Origin: a bacterium
Lineage (GTDB): Bacteria; Bacteroidota; Bacteroidia; Flavobacteriales_D; Sanyastnellaceae
Length of the DNA stretch: 64,000 nt
Direction of reading: 5' to 3'
Assembly: GCA_029979565.1 (NCBI GenBank)
Contig: JAPOHG010000001.1
Location: 62,001 to 126,000 of the forward strand
Both the position numbers and the translations under genes were made by a program. This document shows positions 1 to 9,970 of this stretch, in pieces. How positions within the stretch are numbered: position 1 is the stretch's first letter; each line of letters begins with the position of its first letter. The notes below the pieces were generated by a model. It was not told the origin of the DNA. It was given only the letters and a program-made list of their open reading frames with translations, and did no database searches.

Positions 1-1
1 G

Positions 2-271
2 AAATTCCCCACCATCAGTGGAGCAGGCTCGTTGCCAGAACCCGAGGTGGTAGGCATGGCCTTCGCCATTCCTGTAGGGAACGTATCCGCTCCCATCGTA
101 GGCAACAACGGTGTGTGGGTAATCGCCCCAACATCCAGCACGGACGCGGCAGCGAAGTCGGACTACCTGACTGAGCAAACGACCCTGTTGGCACGGGCAC
201 GCGGCGCAGCAACCATACGTATTTCCAATGCGATGATGGACGCAGCTGACCTGGAAGACAACCGCAATTAA
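2..271 (+). CDS. Peptidyl-prolyl isomerase (PpiD/SurA-like), C-terminal fragment truncated by window start
   Basis: Frame open from base 2 (KFPTISGAGSLPEPEVVGMAFAIPVGNVSAPIVGNNGVWVIAP...), resembling the end of a parvulin domain plus C-terminus of PpiD-like proteins; stop at 269-271. Confidence 0.6.
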   Translation, partial: KFPTISGAGSLPEPEVVGMAFAIPVGNVSAPIVGNNGVWVIAPTSSTDAAAKSDYLTEQTTLLARARGAATIRISNAMMDAADLEDNRN

Positions 272-289
272 GACCTAAATCCCTTCATC

Positions 290-318
290 AAAAGCCCGCT
301 CCATTGGCGGGCTTTTTT
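290..318. terminator. Intrinsic terminator between convergent ppiD-like and queA genes, potentially bidirectional
   Basis: AAAAGCCCGC-TCCATTG-GCGGGCTTTTTTG: GC-rich stem with A-tract 5' and T-tract 3'. Confidence 0.85.
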
Positions 319-326
319 GTGCCCTG

Positions 327-1556
327 TTACTGCTGATTCCATTCCAGGTAACTTCCATCACCGTAGCTCAAGAAGCGAAATCCTTCTCGCAGGGCACGTG
401 CATAGACCCCTTTCCATTCTCGACCGATTGCCGAAGCCACAAGGCAAAGCAAGGTGCTATTCGGAAGGTGAAAATTCGTGATCAATCCCTGTACCGAGCG
501 AATGCGGTAAGGCGGTACCATCATGACAGCTGTGCGGAAATGCCAATCGCTTCCGTCGAGGGCGTTGACGCACCACTGCATGGCCGTTTCCATGGTCCAG
601 CCCAAGCGCTCAGCCGCATCGCCGAGTTCTTGGCGCCATTCCCATTGCTCCAGTTCAAAGGGCTGTTCACCGGTCTTCTTCCACTTGATGGCAAGCCAGA
701 AAAGACTCTCTAAGGTTCGCAAACTTGTCGTCCCGGTGGCCACTCGATGCACCCCCTCTTCAGCAAGGGCTTGGATGGCATCGAATGAGACGGAGCAATG
801 TTCACCGTGCATCACGTGATCGGCAATATCACCATCGCCAAGGGGTTTGAAGGTTCCAGCACCCACATGCAAGGTCACTTGATGAACGGAGGTACTTGTG
901 CTCAATTCGGCCATCAACGGCGCGTCAAAATGCAATCCAGCCGTCGGAGCCGCCACGGAACCCGGGACTTCGGCGTAAACCGTTTGGTAATCTTCCGCAT
1001 CTTGCTCTTCCGCTGGACGACGCATGTAAGGGGGCAACGGCATCTTGCCCATGGCCTCCAACAATTCGGCGAAACTCGCTTCTCGGGCGTTTCCTGTCTC
1101 AGCCGATTGGTGCTTCCATTGCAACTCGATGTAGCGAACCCCTTCGTCCATGCCGACGCGTTTGGCCGCAACCTTCCACTTTCCAGCAGCATCCTCCACC
1201 TGCAGGGATGCTTCACCAGCCGTCCATCGCTTTCCCCCTTTGACCATGCATTTCCATACCACCGATTGGGTCGATGCCAATGCTTGTTCCATGGACTTTT
1301 CATGGGGCTCCAGAAGGAAAACTTCCAACCGCCCGCCCGTGGGTTTTTGCAACAGCAAGCGCGCTCGGATCACACGGGTGTTGTTTACCCACAACTGCGT
1401 GCCTTGGGGCAAAACCGCAGGCAAGTCAGCAAACCGCCGATCGGTGGTGACCTCGCCCTTACGCCATGTGAGCAGCCGCGCACTCGAGCGGGGCGTCACT
1501 GGACGCACAGCGATGGCCGATTCAGGAAGGTCGTAAACGTAATCGGCGGTGTGCAT
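327..1556 (-). CDS. queA: S-adenosylmethionine:tRNA ribosyltransferase-isomerase
   Basis: MHTADYVYDLPESAIAVRPVTPRSSARLL..., PTAGLHFD, HVGAGTF and TNFHLPNSTLL motifs typical of QueA; start ATG at 1556 preceded by TATTTTTG. Confidence 0.93.
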   Translation of the reverse strand: MHTADYVYDLPESAIAVRPVTPRSSARLLTWRKGEVTTDRRFADLPAVLPQGTQLWVNNTRVIRARLLLQKPTGGRLEVFLLEPHEKSMEQALASTQSVVWKCMVKGGKRWTAGEASLQVEDAAGKWKVAAKRVGMDEGVRYIELQWKHQSAETGNAREASFAELLEAMGKMPLPPYMRRPAEEQDAEDYQTVYAEVPGSVAAPTAGLHFDAPLMAELSTSTSVHQVTLHVGAGTFKPLGDGDIADHVMHGEHCSVSFDAIQALAEEGVHRVATGTTSLRTLESLFWLAIKWKKTGEQPFELEQWEWRQELGDAAERLGWTMETAMQWCVNALDGSDWHFRTAVMMVPPYRIRSVQGLITNFHLPNSTLLCLVASAIGREWKGVYARALREGFRFLSYGDGSYLEWNQQ

Positions 1557-1649
1557 GCATGGAATTTTTGAACAACGCGGCAAAAATAGCCCGTGAACCC
1601 GCCAATCATTCCTTCAATTTGCAAAGGGGTGCATTACCTTCGTTCCATC

Positions 1650-2609
1650 ATGGCCAAAATCCTCGTCATCGGTGCTGCTGGACAGCTGGGCATTGAATTG
1701 GTGCTTGCGCTCCAAGCCAAGCACGGTGTGGAAGCTGTGGATGTTTCAGACATTCGAGTTCCCAGCAATGAAAGGGTCATGCGAAGCCGCTTTATGCACC
1801 TTGATGCAACCGACGAAGGAGCCGTCCACAAAGTGTTGGAGGAGGGCCGGTACCACGCGGTGTATCACTTAGCTGCCATGCTCAGTGCCACCGGAGAGAA
1901 AAAGCCCATTGCCGCATGGGACTTGAACATGCAGTCCTTGCTGAACGTCCTCGAAGCGGCTAAAGAAGGATGGGTCGACCGGGTCTTTTGGCCGAGTTCC
2001 ATTGCCGTATTCGGGCCGGAATCGCCCAAGAAGTCTGTCGCACAGGAAGCACTGCTCGACCCGACCACGGTGTATGGAATCAGCAAACAAGCGGGTGAAT
2101 ATTGGTGCCGCTATTACCATGAGAAATACGGGGTCGACGCCCGGAGCATTCGGTATCCGGGATTGGTGGGTCATCGCTCCGCACCGGGTGGAGGTACCAC
2201 CGATTACGCCGTCGAGATTTACCACGCGGCTGCGGAAGGCATGCCGTATACCTGCTTCCTCAGAGCAGATCAAGCCTTGCCGATGATGTACATGGATGAC
2301 GCCGTGCGGGGGACGCTGGAGTTGATGGAGGCCCCTTCGGAAGCGATCCAGGTGCGCACGTCCTACAACCTTGGCGCAATGAGTTTTACACCCGGCGAAG
2401 TAGCCAACAGCATCCAACAGCACCTGCCCAATTTTCAGGTTCACTGCGAACCCGACCACCGTCAAATCATTGCAGAAAGTTGGCCAGAGAGCGTTGACGA
2501 TGGAGCAGCGCGCGCAGACTGGGGCTGGGAACCCAAGGTTTTGCTTCCCGAGATGACAACCATCATGCTCGATGCCCTTGGAAAAAAGACACACGCGGCT
2601 GTGCACTGA
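1650..2609 (+). CDS. NAD-dependent epimerase/dehydratase family, SDR-type L-threonine 3-dehydrogenase
   Basis: KILVIGAAGQLGIEL Rossmann motif, YHLAAMLSATGEKKP, TTVYGISKQAGE, RYPGLVG, PGGGTTDYAVEI, ALPMMYMDDA match SDR-type Tdh. Confidence 0.88.
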   Translation: MAKILVIGAAGQLGIELVLALQAKHGVEAVDVSDIRVPSNERVMRSRFMHLDATDEGAVHKVLEEGRYHAVYHLAAMLSATGEKKPIAAWDLNMQSLLNVLEAAKEGWVDRVFWPSSIAVFGPESPKKSVAQEALLDPTTVYGISKQAGEYWCRYYHEKYGVDARSIRYPGLVGHRSAPGGGTTDYAVEIYHAAAEGMPYTCFLRADQALPMMYMDDAVRGTLELMEAPSEAIQVRTSYNLGAMSFTPGEVANSIQQHLPNFQVHCEPDHRQIIAESWPESVDDGAARADWGWEPKVLLPEMTTIMLDALGKKTHAAVH

Positions 2610-2702
2610 TTCGCGATCAGCCACCCGTTGATAGTGTGGGATGCCTTTTCTTTGCAGTTGCGCTTTGTGCACCGCTCTGACGCTCAACAATGACAATCCC
2701 CC

Positions 2703-4196
2703 ATGGCCGAGTTTCCTCCCTTGTACATTCAAAACAGCCTGACCCGGAAAAAAGAGTTGTTTACTCCGCTCAATGCACCCTACGTTGGGATGTACGTGTG
2801 TGGCCCCACGGTGTACAGCAACGTGCACCTTGGGAATGTCCGCACGTTTCTGACGTTTGATGTCGTGTACCGCTACCTCCTGTTTTTGGGGTACGAAGTG
2901 CGGTATGTTCGCAACATCACGGACGTCGGGCATTTGACGGGAGATTCCGATGACGGGGAGGATAAAATCGGCAAGAAGGCCCGGCTCGAAAACCTCGAGC
3001 CCATGGAAATCGTTCAGAAATACACCAATGACTTCCATGACGTGATGCGCGTCTTCAACATGAAGTCGCCCTCGATTGAACCCAGCGCCACGGGGCACAT
3101 TGTCGAGCAAATCCAAATGATCGAGGCCATCCTCGATCGCGGATACGCATACGAGTCCAATGGCAGTGTCTATTTCAACGTTCGCAAGTACAACGAAGAC
3201 CACGATTACGGTGCCCTCTCAGGCCGCAAAATCGACGACCTCCTCAACAACACGCGATCGCTGGACGGACAAGACGAGAAAAACGACCCACTGGATTTTG
3301 CCCTCTGGAAAAAGGCGGATGCCTCGCACTTGATGAAGTGGCCCTCGCCTTGGAGCGATGGCTTCCCTGGCTGGCACTTGGAATGCTCCGTCATGAGCAC
3401 CAAATACCTCGGAAACCAGTTCGACATCCACGGGGGGGGAATGGACTTGAAATTCCCTCACCACGAGTGCGAAATCGCCCAAAACACTGGTGCGACAGGT
3501 GAAGCGCATTCGGTGCGGTATTGGATGCACGGGAACATGCTGACCGTCAACGGCCGCAAAATGGCCAAATCTGAAGGAAACGGCTTCACCCCGGAAGAAT
3601 TGATTTCAGGAAATCACGCCTTGCTTGAACGGGGATATTCCCCCATGACGGTGCGGTTTTTCATGCTTCAAGGTCACTACGCTTCCACCCTCGACTTTTC
3701 CAATGAAGCGCTTCAAGCTGCCGAAAAAGGGCTGGACCGGTTGATGAGTTCCATGGCTTCACTTGAAGGGTTGCCTACAGCCTCGGATGCACCGAATCCG
3801 GATGTGGATACAGATGCCTTATCTGCCCGGTGCAGCGAAGCCATGGGCGACGATTTCAATACCCCAATATTGATCAGCGTGTTGTTCGATGCCGTCAAAC
3901 TCGTCAACAGCGTTGCGTCCGAACGCATTGCCATTGATGCGACGCAAAAGGAACGCTTGACCAAGCTGCTCCATGGCTATGTTTTCGATGTGCTCGGCTT
4001 GACCCAGGAGAACGACGCCGACGGCGGGGGCAGCGAGGGGGAATCCGATGCGCTGCTGGACCTATTGGTGGAATTGCGCGGCAACGCCAAAACCAACAAA
4101 GACTGGGGAACAGCCGATGCCATTCGGAATGCCCTCAGTGCATTGGGGATTTCCATCAAGGACAGCAAAGACGGAAGCACATGGGAGCGCGATTAA
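2703..4196 (+). CDS. cysS: Cysteinyl-tRNA synthetase
   Basis: [36 protein letters not shown] and KMAKSEGN motifs. Confidence 0.97.
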   Translation: MAEFPPLYIQNSLTRKKELFTPLNAPYVGMYVCGPTVYSNVHLGNVRTFLTFDVVYRYLLFLGYEVRYVRNITDVGHLTGDSDDGEDKIGKKARLENLEPMEIVQKYTNDFHDVMRVFNMKSPSIEPSATGHIVEQIQMIEAILDRGYAYESNGSVYFNVRKYNEDHDYGALSGRKIDDLLNNTRSLDGQDEKNDPLDFALWKKADASHLMKWPSPWSDGFPGWHLECSVMSTKYLGNQFDIHGGGMDLKFPHHECEIAQNTGATGEAHSVRYWMHGNMLTVNGRKMAKSEGNGFTPEELISGNHALLERGYSPMTVRFFMLQGHYASTLDFSNEALQAAEKGLDRLMSSMASLEGLPTASDAPNPDVDTDALSARCSEAMGDDFNTPILISVLFDAVKLVNSVASERIAIDATQKERLTKLLHGYVFDVLGLTQENDADGGGSEGESDALLDLLVELRGNAKTNKDWGTADAIRNALSALGISIKDSKDGSTWERD

Positions 4197-5191
4197 TTCC
4201 TTTGCTCTTCCTGGCCTCAATGGCCTTGTTGCTCGTACGCTGCGGGGGTGACCCAACTCCAGATTCTTCCGCATCGGAAACGACTGCTGTTCAAACGCCC
4301 CGCGTCGACGCTCCAGCGTTCAATGCGGATTCGGCTTACGCATACATTGCCCAGCAGGTAGCATTCGGCCCGCGCGTTCCGAACACACCAGAACACGTCG
4401 CTTGTGGGGATTGGCTGTCCAACGAATTAACCCGCCATGGCGCCAATGTGATCGAGCAACCCGGTTTGGTGCGTGCCTACGACGGGACCATTCTGCGCAT
4501 CCGAAACCTCATCGGTCAATTTCGCCCAGAGAATCGGGAGCGCATTTTGCTGTTTGCCCATTGGGATACGCGGCCCTTCGCTGACAAAGACACCTTGCGC
4601 ATGCGAGAGCCGATTGATGGGGCCAATGATGGTGGATCGGGCGTTGGGGTGTTGTTGGAAGTCGCCCGCATTCTCGGGGCGGATTCCACGCTCGACGTGG
4701 GCGTGGATATCGTCTTTTTCGATGCGGAAGACTACGGCACACCTGAATGGGGGGAGAAGAATCAAAATTCCGCTTTGACTTGGTGCCTGGGCAGCCAGTA
4801 TTGGGCCAACCAGCCACACCGCATCGGTTACAACGCCAAATACGGCATCCTCCTCGACATGGTCGGAGCCGAAGGAGCTGTTTTCAACAAGGAGGGAACG
4901 TCCATGGCCTATGCGCCAACGGTGGTCAAACGGCTGTGGGCATCGGCAGAACGGTTGGGCTACGGCGACTATTTCAAACGTGATGTCACGCCGGAAACCA
5001 TTGACGATAATTTATTCGTTTCTGAATTCGCCGGAATTCCATCGGCCAACATCGTTCACTACCAAGTGCAAGTGCTTCCCATGGGGTATGGCCCCTTCCA
5101 TCATACCCATGCCGACAACCTCTCCATCATCAGCACTGAAACCCTCGCTGCCGTTGGGAATACGGTGCTTGATGTGCTTTGGAACGATTGA
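4181..5191 (+). CDS. M28-family glutaminyl-peptide cyclotransferase-like lipoprotein
   Basis: N-terminal lipoprotein-like signal; [49 protein letters not shown] motifs of type II glutaminyl cyclases/M28; overlaps cysS by 16 nt. Confidence 0.85.
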   Translation: MGARLIPLLFLASMALLLVRCGGDPTPDSSASETTAVQTPRVDAPAFNADSAYAYIAQQVAFGPRVPNTPEHVACGDWLSNELTRHGANVIEQPGLVRAYDGTILRIRNLIGQFRPENRERILLFAHWDTRPFADKDTLRMREPIDGANDGGSGVGVLLEVARILGADSTLDVGVDIVFFDAEDYGTPEWGEKNQNSALTWCLGSQYWANQPHRIGYNAKYGILLDMVGAEGAVFNKEGTSMAYAPTVVKRLWASAERLGYGDYFKRDVTPETIDDNLFVSEFAGIPSANIVHYQVQVLPMGYGPFHHTHADNLSIISTETLAAVGNTVLDVLWND

Positions 5192-5343
5192 TTCAATCGG
5201 TTCCGGTTATGCGCCCGTACATGTGAACAATTTGGGACAATCTTTCACGACTGGGTAGGCCCAGACCGTAGTTTGGTTCCATGATGCCCAGGGTCTTTTG
5301 TTCAAACCGATACCGCTCCGTCGAGAGGAGAAAAGAACGGAAG

Positions 5344-7116
5344 ATGACGGTGGCCCTTGTGGCTTTGGTTTGGATTTCAACGGCGGTTGGATCCTTCGCA
5401 CAAGAAGTTGAAGAGCCGGCGATACGCCCCGATCCATCCATTGAGGAGGCCAATCTCATGCTCGACCGAGGGGATTCGTTGCTGAACCTCAAGAAACCTG
5501 TGGCTGCATTGTCCATGTACCGCGGCGCAATTGAACGAACGTTCGACCCCTGCCAGCAAGCTCGGGCCTTCGTCGGGATTGCGCAGATTTATACGGCCAG
5601 TAACAACCCGGATTTGGCACTGGCTGGACTGGAACAAGCCCAACTTGGATTCTTGGCGTGCGAGGCCGAAGTGCGCACGCGCATCGTCATCCAGGCTGCC
5701 GACTTGTGGTTGAAGCTGCATTTCGAAGACCGAGCCATTGAACTCATTCAACGGGAATTGGAGCTGAACCCGGGATGTACGCAATTGAATTCGAAACTCG
5801 CCGACCTGTGGTTTACGGGCGGCTACTGGAAGAAGGCCCGAGCTCAGTATGAGGAGTGCATTCGCCTATGCCCGAAACAAGCCCACGACCTCCGTGCCGA
5901 TTGGATCAGCGCACTCATTCAAATCGATGGGGTCCAAGGGCAAGCGCCAGGGGATTCGATTCGTGACCAATTTGAACAAGAAGCGGCATTTCTATCCCCT
6001 CCCGTGGCCCAAGGATTTCGAGAGCAAATCCACCTCGTACTATCCATGCAAGGGCTACACATGGCCGCCCTGGAGTGGGCGCAGGCCATTTTAGACGAGA
6101 CGCCGCCCGAGGATGTGGCACACCTTGCGGTGGCGCATATGAGGACGGCCAACAGCGCGCAATTCGCTCACCGGCCCCTCGATGCTTTGATTGGCTATCA
6201 CGAAGCCATAAAGTCGGCCCGCGCAGCAGGCGATTGGACATTGCTCGCGGAAGCGCTGCGCCAAAAGGGCCTGTTTGAAAAAGACCGAGGCAACGACGCC
6301 GAAGCGCTACAAGCCTTCATCGAATTGGACGAAATCCACACGGAACGCCTCGCTCAGCAACCGCAATCGACTGGACGTGAAACCCGCCAATTCGAAGAGC
6401 AAGTGCTTCCTGTCATGGATCCGTTTGACGTGGCGGCATTCGAACTCGAACGTTCGCAGTCTTCACCCTACCGTTCAACCGGTTGGCCTTGGATTGCAGG
6501 CATCCTGGCCATCGGTGTCCTGGCCTATGCAAGGCAACAACGCCATCTCCGATCAGCTCTTCACAAAGAGCGAAGGCGGATCATTCGCCTCCGATCCTTG
6601 GTTCCCGCTGACCGCTTGCCCAGCAATCCATCGAACCCGGTACACACCGATGTCGAACTGGGGACGAGCAGCTTGATGCCGAGCGGTGAGTTCATTCAAA
6701 CCGGCGACGGAGATGCCCGCTCGCAATCCATCCAAGCTTTCTTAAAAGAACTCGATGCTGACTTGCAGAGCCGCATTCAGTTCAACATCGAGGAAGACGT
6801 GCAATTCAGCATTGGCCCGGAGGTGCGTGTGGTTTTGCGCAACCTGCTTCGCGGGCTTGTTGACATCACGACGGAGGACCGTTCCATTGCCTTGGGGGTC
6901 GAAGCCGTCGCAAAATCCCACTGGGTTTTGCAATTGGATAGCCAGCATACAGCAGCTTCCAAAGCATTTGAAGGCCTGTTCTACGGGAAAGACGCATTGG
7001 CGTCTTCGCGCTGGAATGAGCTGCATGCGCAATTGCGCAAGCTTGCTGGGAAAATCAACATCGAACGGGTTTCCCCGCTTGAAGAGCGGCTTACCTTGAC
7101 ATTGCCTTACATCTAA
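5344..7116 (+). CDS. TPR-repeat membrane protein with C-terminal region resembling a degenerate histidine-kinase ATPase domain
   Basis: Signal peptide (MTVALVALVWISTAVGSFAQ), TPR-like helices, TM segment (WPWIAGILAIGVLAYA), C-terminal part with RVVLRNLLRGLVDI where an HK N-box would be, lacking G boxes. Confidence 0.6.
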   Translation: MTVALVALVWISTAVGSFAQEVEEPAIRPDPSIEEANLMLDRGDSLLNLKKPVAALSMYRGAIERTFDPCQQARAFVGIAQIYTASNNPDLALAGLEQAQLGFLACEAEVRTRIVIQAADLWLKLHFEDRAIELIQRELELNPGCTQLNSKLADLWFTGGYWKKARAQYEECIRLCPKQAHDLRADWISALIQIDGVQGQAPGDSIRDQFEQEAAFLSPPVAQGFREQIHLVLSMQGLHMAALEWAQAILDETPPEDVAHLAVAHMRTANSAQFAHRPLDALIGYHEAIKSARAAGDWTLLAEALRQKGLFEKDRGNDAEALQAFIELDEIHTERLAQQPQSTGRETRQFEEQVLPVMDPFDVAAFELERSQSSPYRSTGWPWIAGILAIGVLAYARQQRHLRSALHKERRRIIRLRSLVPADRLPSNPSNPVHTDVELGTSSLMPSGEFIQTGDGDARSQSIQAFLKELDADLQSRIQFNIEEDVQFSIGPEVRVVLRNLLRGLVDITTEDRSIALGVEAVAKSHWVLQLDSQHTAASKAFEGLFYGKDALASSRWNELHAQLRKLAGKINIERVSPLEERLTLTLPYI

Positions 7117-7124
7117 GGGATTGC

Positions 7125-8153
7125 CTACCGTTGCCCTTGGAACTGCTCCAAGAACCGCATATCGCTCTCGAAGAACGCCCGCAAGTCCCCGATTTGGTAC
7201 TTGAGCATGGTGATGCGCTCCACCCCCATGCCAAACGCAAAACCGGAATATTCACGCGAATCAATGCCCGAAGCTTCCAAGACGGCAGGATCGACCATGC
7301 CGCAGCCCAAGATTTCGAGCCAGCCCGTGCCTTTGGTGATCCGCTTGTCGACCTCCGTCTCCAGTCCCCAATACACATCCACTTCAGCGCTGGGCTCTGT
7401 GAAAGGGAAATAAGAAGGGCGAAGGCGGATTTTGGTGTCGGCCCCGAAGAACTCCTGGGCGAATCGCAGCAGGGTCTGTTTCAGGTCAGCAAATGACACG
7501 CCTTTGTCGATGTAAAGCCCTTCAATCTGGTGGAACATGCAGTGCGCACGCGCGCTGATGGCCTCATTGCGGAACACGCGACCGGGCATGATGATGCGCA
7601 TGGGCGGTTCCCGCTTTTCCATTTCACGGACCTGCACCGAAGATGTGTGCGTTCGGAGCAACATGTCGGGGTTTCGGTCCACAAAGAAGGTGTCCTGCAT
7701 GTCCCGAGCAGGGTGTTCTTCGGGAAAATTTAATCCGCTGAATACGTGCCAGTCATCCTCAATTTCTGGCCCCTCAGAAACGACAAATCCCATGCGTTCG
7801 AGGATGCCAATGATCTCCCGTCTAACCACACTCAAAGGATGGTGGGCGCCGACCGGAATGCCCCCATCGGGCCGCGTCCAATCGAATTGCGCAGCGTCAT
7901 CACCCTCAGAATGGGCTTGGCTTGACGCCCCCTCGGCGACCCGCTGTTCAACCTGTTGTTTGAACTCGTTGATCAGTTTGCCCAACTCGCGCTTTTCCTC
8001 ATTCGGAGCCGCTTTAAAGTCAGCCATGGCATCCTTCATTTTCCCTTTTCGCCCCAGCCATTGGATGCGAAACGCCTCCACCTCCTCTGCGGTGTTGAAT
8101 TGAACAGCCGCGACTTCCGCGGCCCACTGCGCCAATTGTTCCTTCAGTGCCAT
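7125..8153 (-). CDS. pheS: Phenylalanyl-tRNA synthetase alpha subunit
   Basis: HPLSVVRREI, GFVVSEGPEIEDDWHVFSGLNFPEEHPARDMQDTFF, FHQIEGLYID, GFAFGMGVERITML. Confidence 0.97.
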   Translation of the reverse strand: MALKEQLAQWAAEVAAVQFNTAEEVEAFRIQWLGRKGKMKDAMADFKAAPNEEKRELGKLINEFKQQVEQRVAEGASSQAHSEGDDAAQFDWTRPDGGIPVGAHHPLSVVRREIIGILERMGFVVSEGPEIEDDWHVFSGLNFPEEHPARDMQDTFFVDRNPDMLLRTHTSSVQVREMEKREPPMRIIMPGRVFRNEAISARAHCMFHQIEGLYIDKGVSFADLKQTLLRFAQEFFGADTKIRLRPSYFPFTEPSAEVDVYWGLETEVDKRITKGTGWLEILGCGMVDPAVLEASGIDSREYSGFAFGMGVERITMLKYQIGDLRAFFESDMRFLEQFQGQR

Positions 8154-8154
8154 C

Positions 8155-8910
8155 CTATCGAATTACCTCCATCGCCATGCGGACATCGCTCATAGGACGG
8201 TTGCCTGCACCCGTCGGAACGGCGGCAACTGAATCGATGATGTCCAACCCTTCCACCACATATCCAAACACGGTGTAATTGTTGTCCAAAAATGGAACGC
8301 CTCCATCTGTCATGTAACGTTCGATTGCTTCATCCGAGTACTTGAACGGCTCCCCGGTATCGAAGTCTGGACCGAAATTGCGCGCCTCAATGGTCAGAAT
8401 CTCTTCTTTTGAAAAGGGCCGTCCTTGCACCAGGTAGAATTGACTCCCTGAGCTCTTACGCTCCGGGTTCGAGGCGTCCCCTTGGCGAGCAGCTGCCAGT
8501 GCCCCTTTGAAATGGAGCAAGTCCGTGGTGATCTCCGCGGGAACTTGGTACCCTGGTCCGCCCGAACCGAGCGGTGTGGAAAGCGATGCCGTGCGGCTCA
8601 CCGGGTCGCCACCTTGGATCATGAATTCATTGATAACGCGGTGAAACAGCAAGCTGTCGTAGAATCCCTTCTCCACCAGTTCGATGAAGTTGTCGCGGTG
8701 CTGCGGGGTGAGGTTGGACAACTCCACAACCATATCGCCGAAATCCGTTTTGATGCGAACCTGGCGCAACTCCTCTGCCTCCACTGTGGGTGCAGCTGCC
8801 TCCATCTTTTCACCTTCAGCGGGCGTAGATTCACCGCAACCCAAGAGTCCAAACCCCACGACAATTGCGAATGCCGCAGCGATATAATGCACTGACTTAT
8901 TGAAATTCAT
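8155..8910 (-). CDS. Peptidylprolyl isomerase, cyclophilin type, lipoprotein
   Basis: Lipobox LLGC; TDFGDMVVELSNLTPQHRDNFIELVEKGFYDSLLFHRVINEFMIQGGDP cyclophilin core. Confidence 0.92.
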   Translation of the reverse strand: MNFNKSVHYIAAAFAIVVGFGLLGCGESTPAEGEKMEAAAPTVEAEELRQVRIKTDFGDMVVELSNLTPQHRDNFIELVEKGFYDSLLFHRVINEFMIQGGDPVSRTASLSTPLGSGGPGYQVPAEITTDLLHFKGALAAARQGDASNPERKSSGSQFYLVQGRPFSKEEILTIEARNFGPDFDTGEPFKYSDEAIERYMTDGGVPFLDNNYTVFGYVVEGLDIIDSVAAVPTGAGNRPMSDVRMAMEVIR

Positions 8911-8964
8911 GACTTTTTGAAGATATTTGGAGTTCAATCTAAGCCTGCAAAGTTAGACGACCTT

Positions 8965-9342
8965 ATGCGAAATGTTTCCCTTTCCCTCGGCGCAATGGCA
9001 CTCGGTGCTGTTTTGAGCCTCTCCAGCTGCCATGAAGTAGAGGAGACGATTGCGAATGTCGTTGTCTTGAATGACCTCGGAGCACCGGTGCAGGGAGCGA
9101 CTGTTCGGTTGTATGCCTTTGGATCTGTCGATGAAGATTTTGTTGGAGAGCCTCGCTTCGATACCACGGCGGTGTCCAACGCAGCAGGTCAAGTCAGCTT
9201 CAACTTCTCAGAATTTTACGTCGAAGGGCAAGCCGGTTTTGCGGTGCTCGACATCGAAGCCACCAAAGCGGCTCTCTATGGAACCGGGCTGATTAAAATT
9301 GAGGAGGAAAAGACGAACGAGGCGACCGTTTACATCGAGTAA
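8965..9342 (+). CDS. Small lipoprotein with carboxypeptidase-regulatory/Cna-B-like beta domain
   Basis: MRNVSLSLGAMALGAVLSLSSCHEVEE lipoprotein signal; VVLNDLGAPVQGATVRLYAF...TDxxGQVSF pattern. Confidence 0.65.
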   Translation: MRNVSLSLGAMALGAVLSLSSCHEVEETIANVVVLNDLGAPVQGATVRLYAFGSVDEDFVGEPRFDTTAVSNAAGQVSFNFSEFYVEGQAGFAVLDIEATKAALYGTGLIKIEEEKTNEATVYIE

Positions 9343-9348
9343 ACGCAT

Positions 9349-9693
9349 TCATTCTCCGGCAATCCAAGCGGCGAAGTACTCCACCAAGGCCCGCTTCATC
9401 AACAATTCTTGCTCCTGTTTGGAAACCGCAGGGATTTCAGCCGTGCGCTCGAAATGGGGCCATCCGTCTTCATCGGTGCCCAACGCCTTGTAAAAGCCCA
9501 GCGGCTCCAACAACGTGCACACCCCAACGTGCATCACCTCCATCTTTTCGTCCTTCTTGAACCGCTTGAATCCCTGCCCGCATTCCTGGAGGCCCACGGT
9601 AAAAATCATGGTCGTCAGATCCGGAGGTTCGCCGAAGCGCTCCTCCATGAGGCGCTCCAGTTTGATCCAGTCTTTTTCGAAAGCGTAATCCAT
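9349..9693 (-). CDS. Conserved hypothetical protein (about 114 aa)
   Basis: MDYAFEKDWIKLERLMEERFGEPPDLTTMIFTVGLQECGQGFKRFKKDEKMEVMHVGVCTLLEPLGFY...; soluble, no TM; lies beyond the tRNA terminator. Confidence 0.7.
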   Translation of the reverse strand: MDYAFEKDWIKLERLMEERFGEPPDLTTMIFTVGLQECGQGFKRFKKDEKMEVMHVGVCTLLEPLGFYKALGTDEDGWPHFERTAEIPAVSKQEQELLMKRALVEYFAAWIAGE

Positions 9694-9713
9694 GATCGGC
9701 GGTTGCACGGTGC

Positions 9714-9740
9714 AAAAAACCCGAGGCCAACGCCCCGGGT
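9714..9740 (-). terminator. Intrinsic terminator downstream of tRNA-Pro
   Basis: Minus strand ACCCGGGG-CGTTGG-CCTCGGGT followed by TTTTT. Confidence 0.75.
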
Positions 9741-9747
9741 CTTGGTG

Positions 9748-9820
9748 TCGGGATGACTGGACTTGAACCAGCGACCACACGTCCCCCAGACGCGTACTCT
9801 ACCAACTGAGCTACATCCCG
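9748..9820 (-). tRNA. tRNA-Pro(GGG)
   Basis: Minus strand CGGGATGTAGCTCAGTTGGTAGAGTACGCGTCTGGGGGACGTGTGGTCGCTGGTTCAAGTCCAGTCATCCCGA folds as cloverleaf; acceptor CGGGATG/CATCCCG; anticodon loop CT-GGG-GG; T-loop GGTTCAAGTCC; CCA not encoded. Confidence 0.94.
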
Positions 9821-9970
9821 ATTCCCGGACGCATCGCATTCGGGACGGCGAAGGTACTCAACTTTCTTTTTTGGCCGAATACTTTTGCGCTGGATTCTGT
9901 CAAAAGAAGGGGCAATGCCATGGTCAGCACCGCCGCTCCTGCTAACTTTGTGCACACCAAATCCGTACCG

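Noticed and set aside
2610-2702. Possible riboswitch or T-box leader before cysS
   Set aside because: 93-nt gap has no conserved T-box or SAM-type core that I can recognise; only short T-rich stretches
1869-3203. 444-aa minus-strand ORF opposite tdh and cysS
   Set aside because: Spans two well-supported plus-strand genes and the gap between them; no recognisable motif
9694-9780. N-terminal extension of the 9349..9780 ORF into the tRNA
   Set aside because: The extension crosses the tRNA terminator and tRNA 3' end; ATG at 9693 is a natural start
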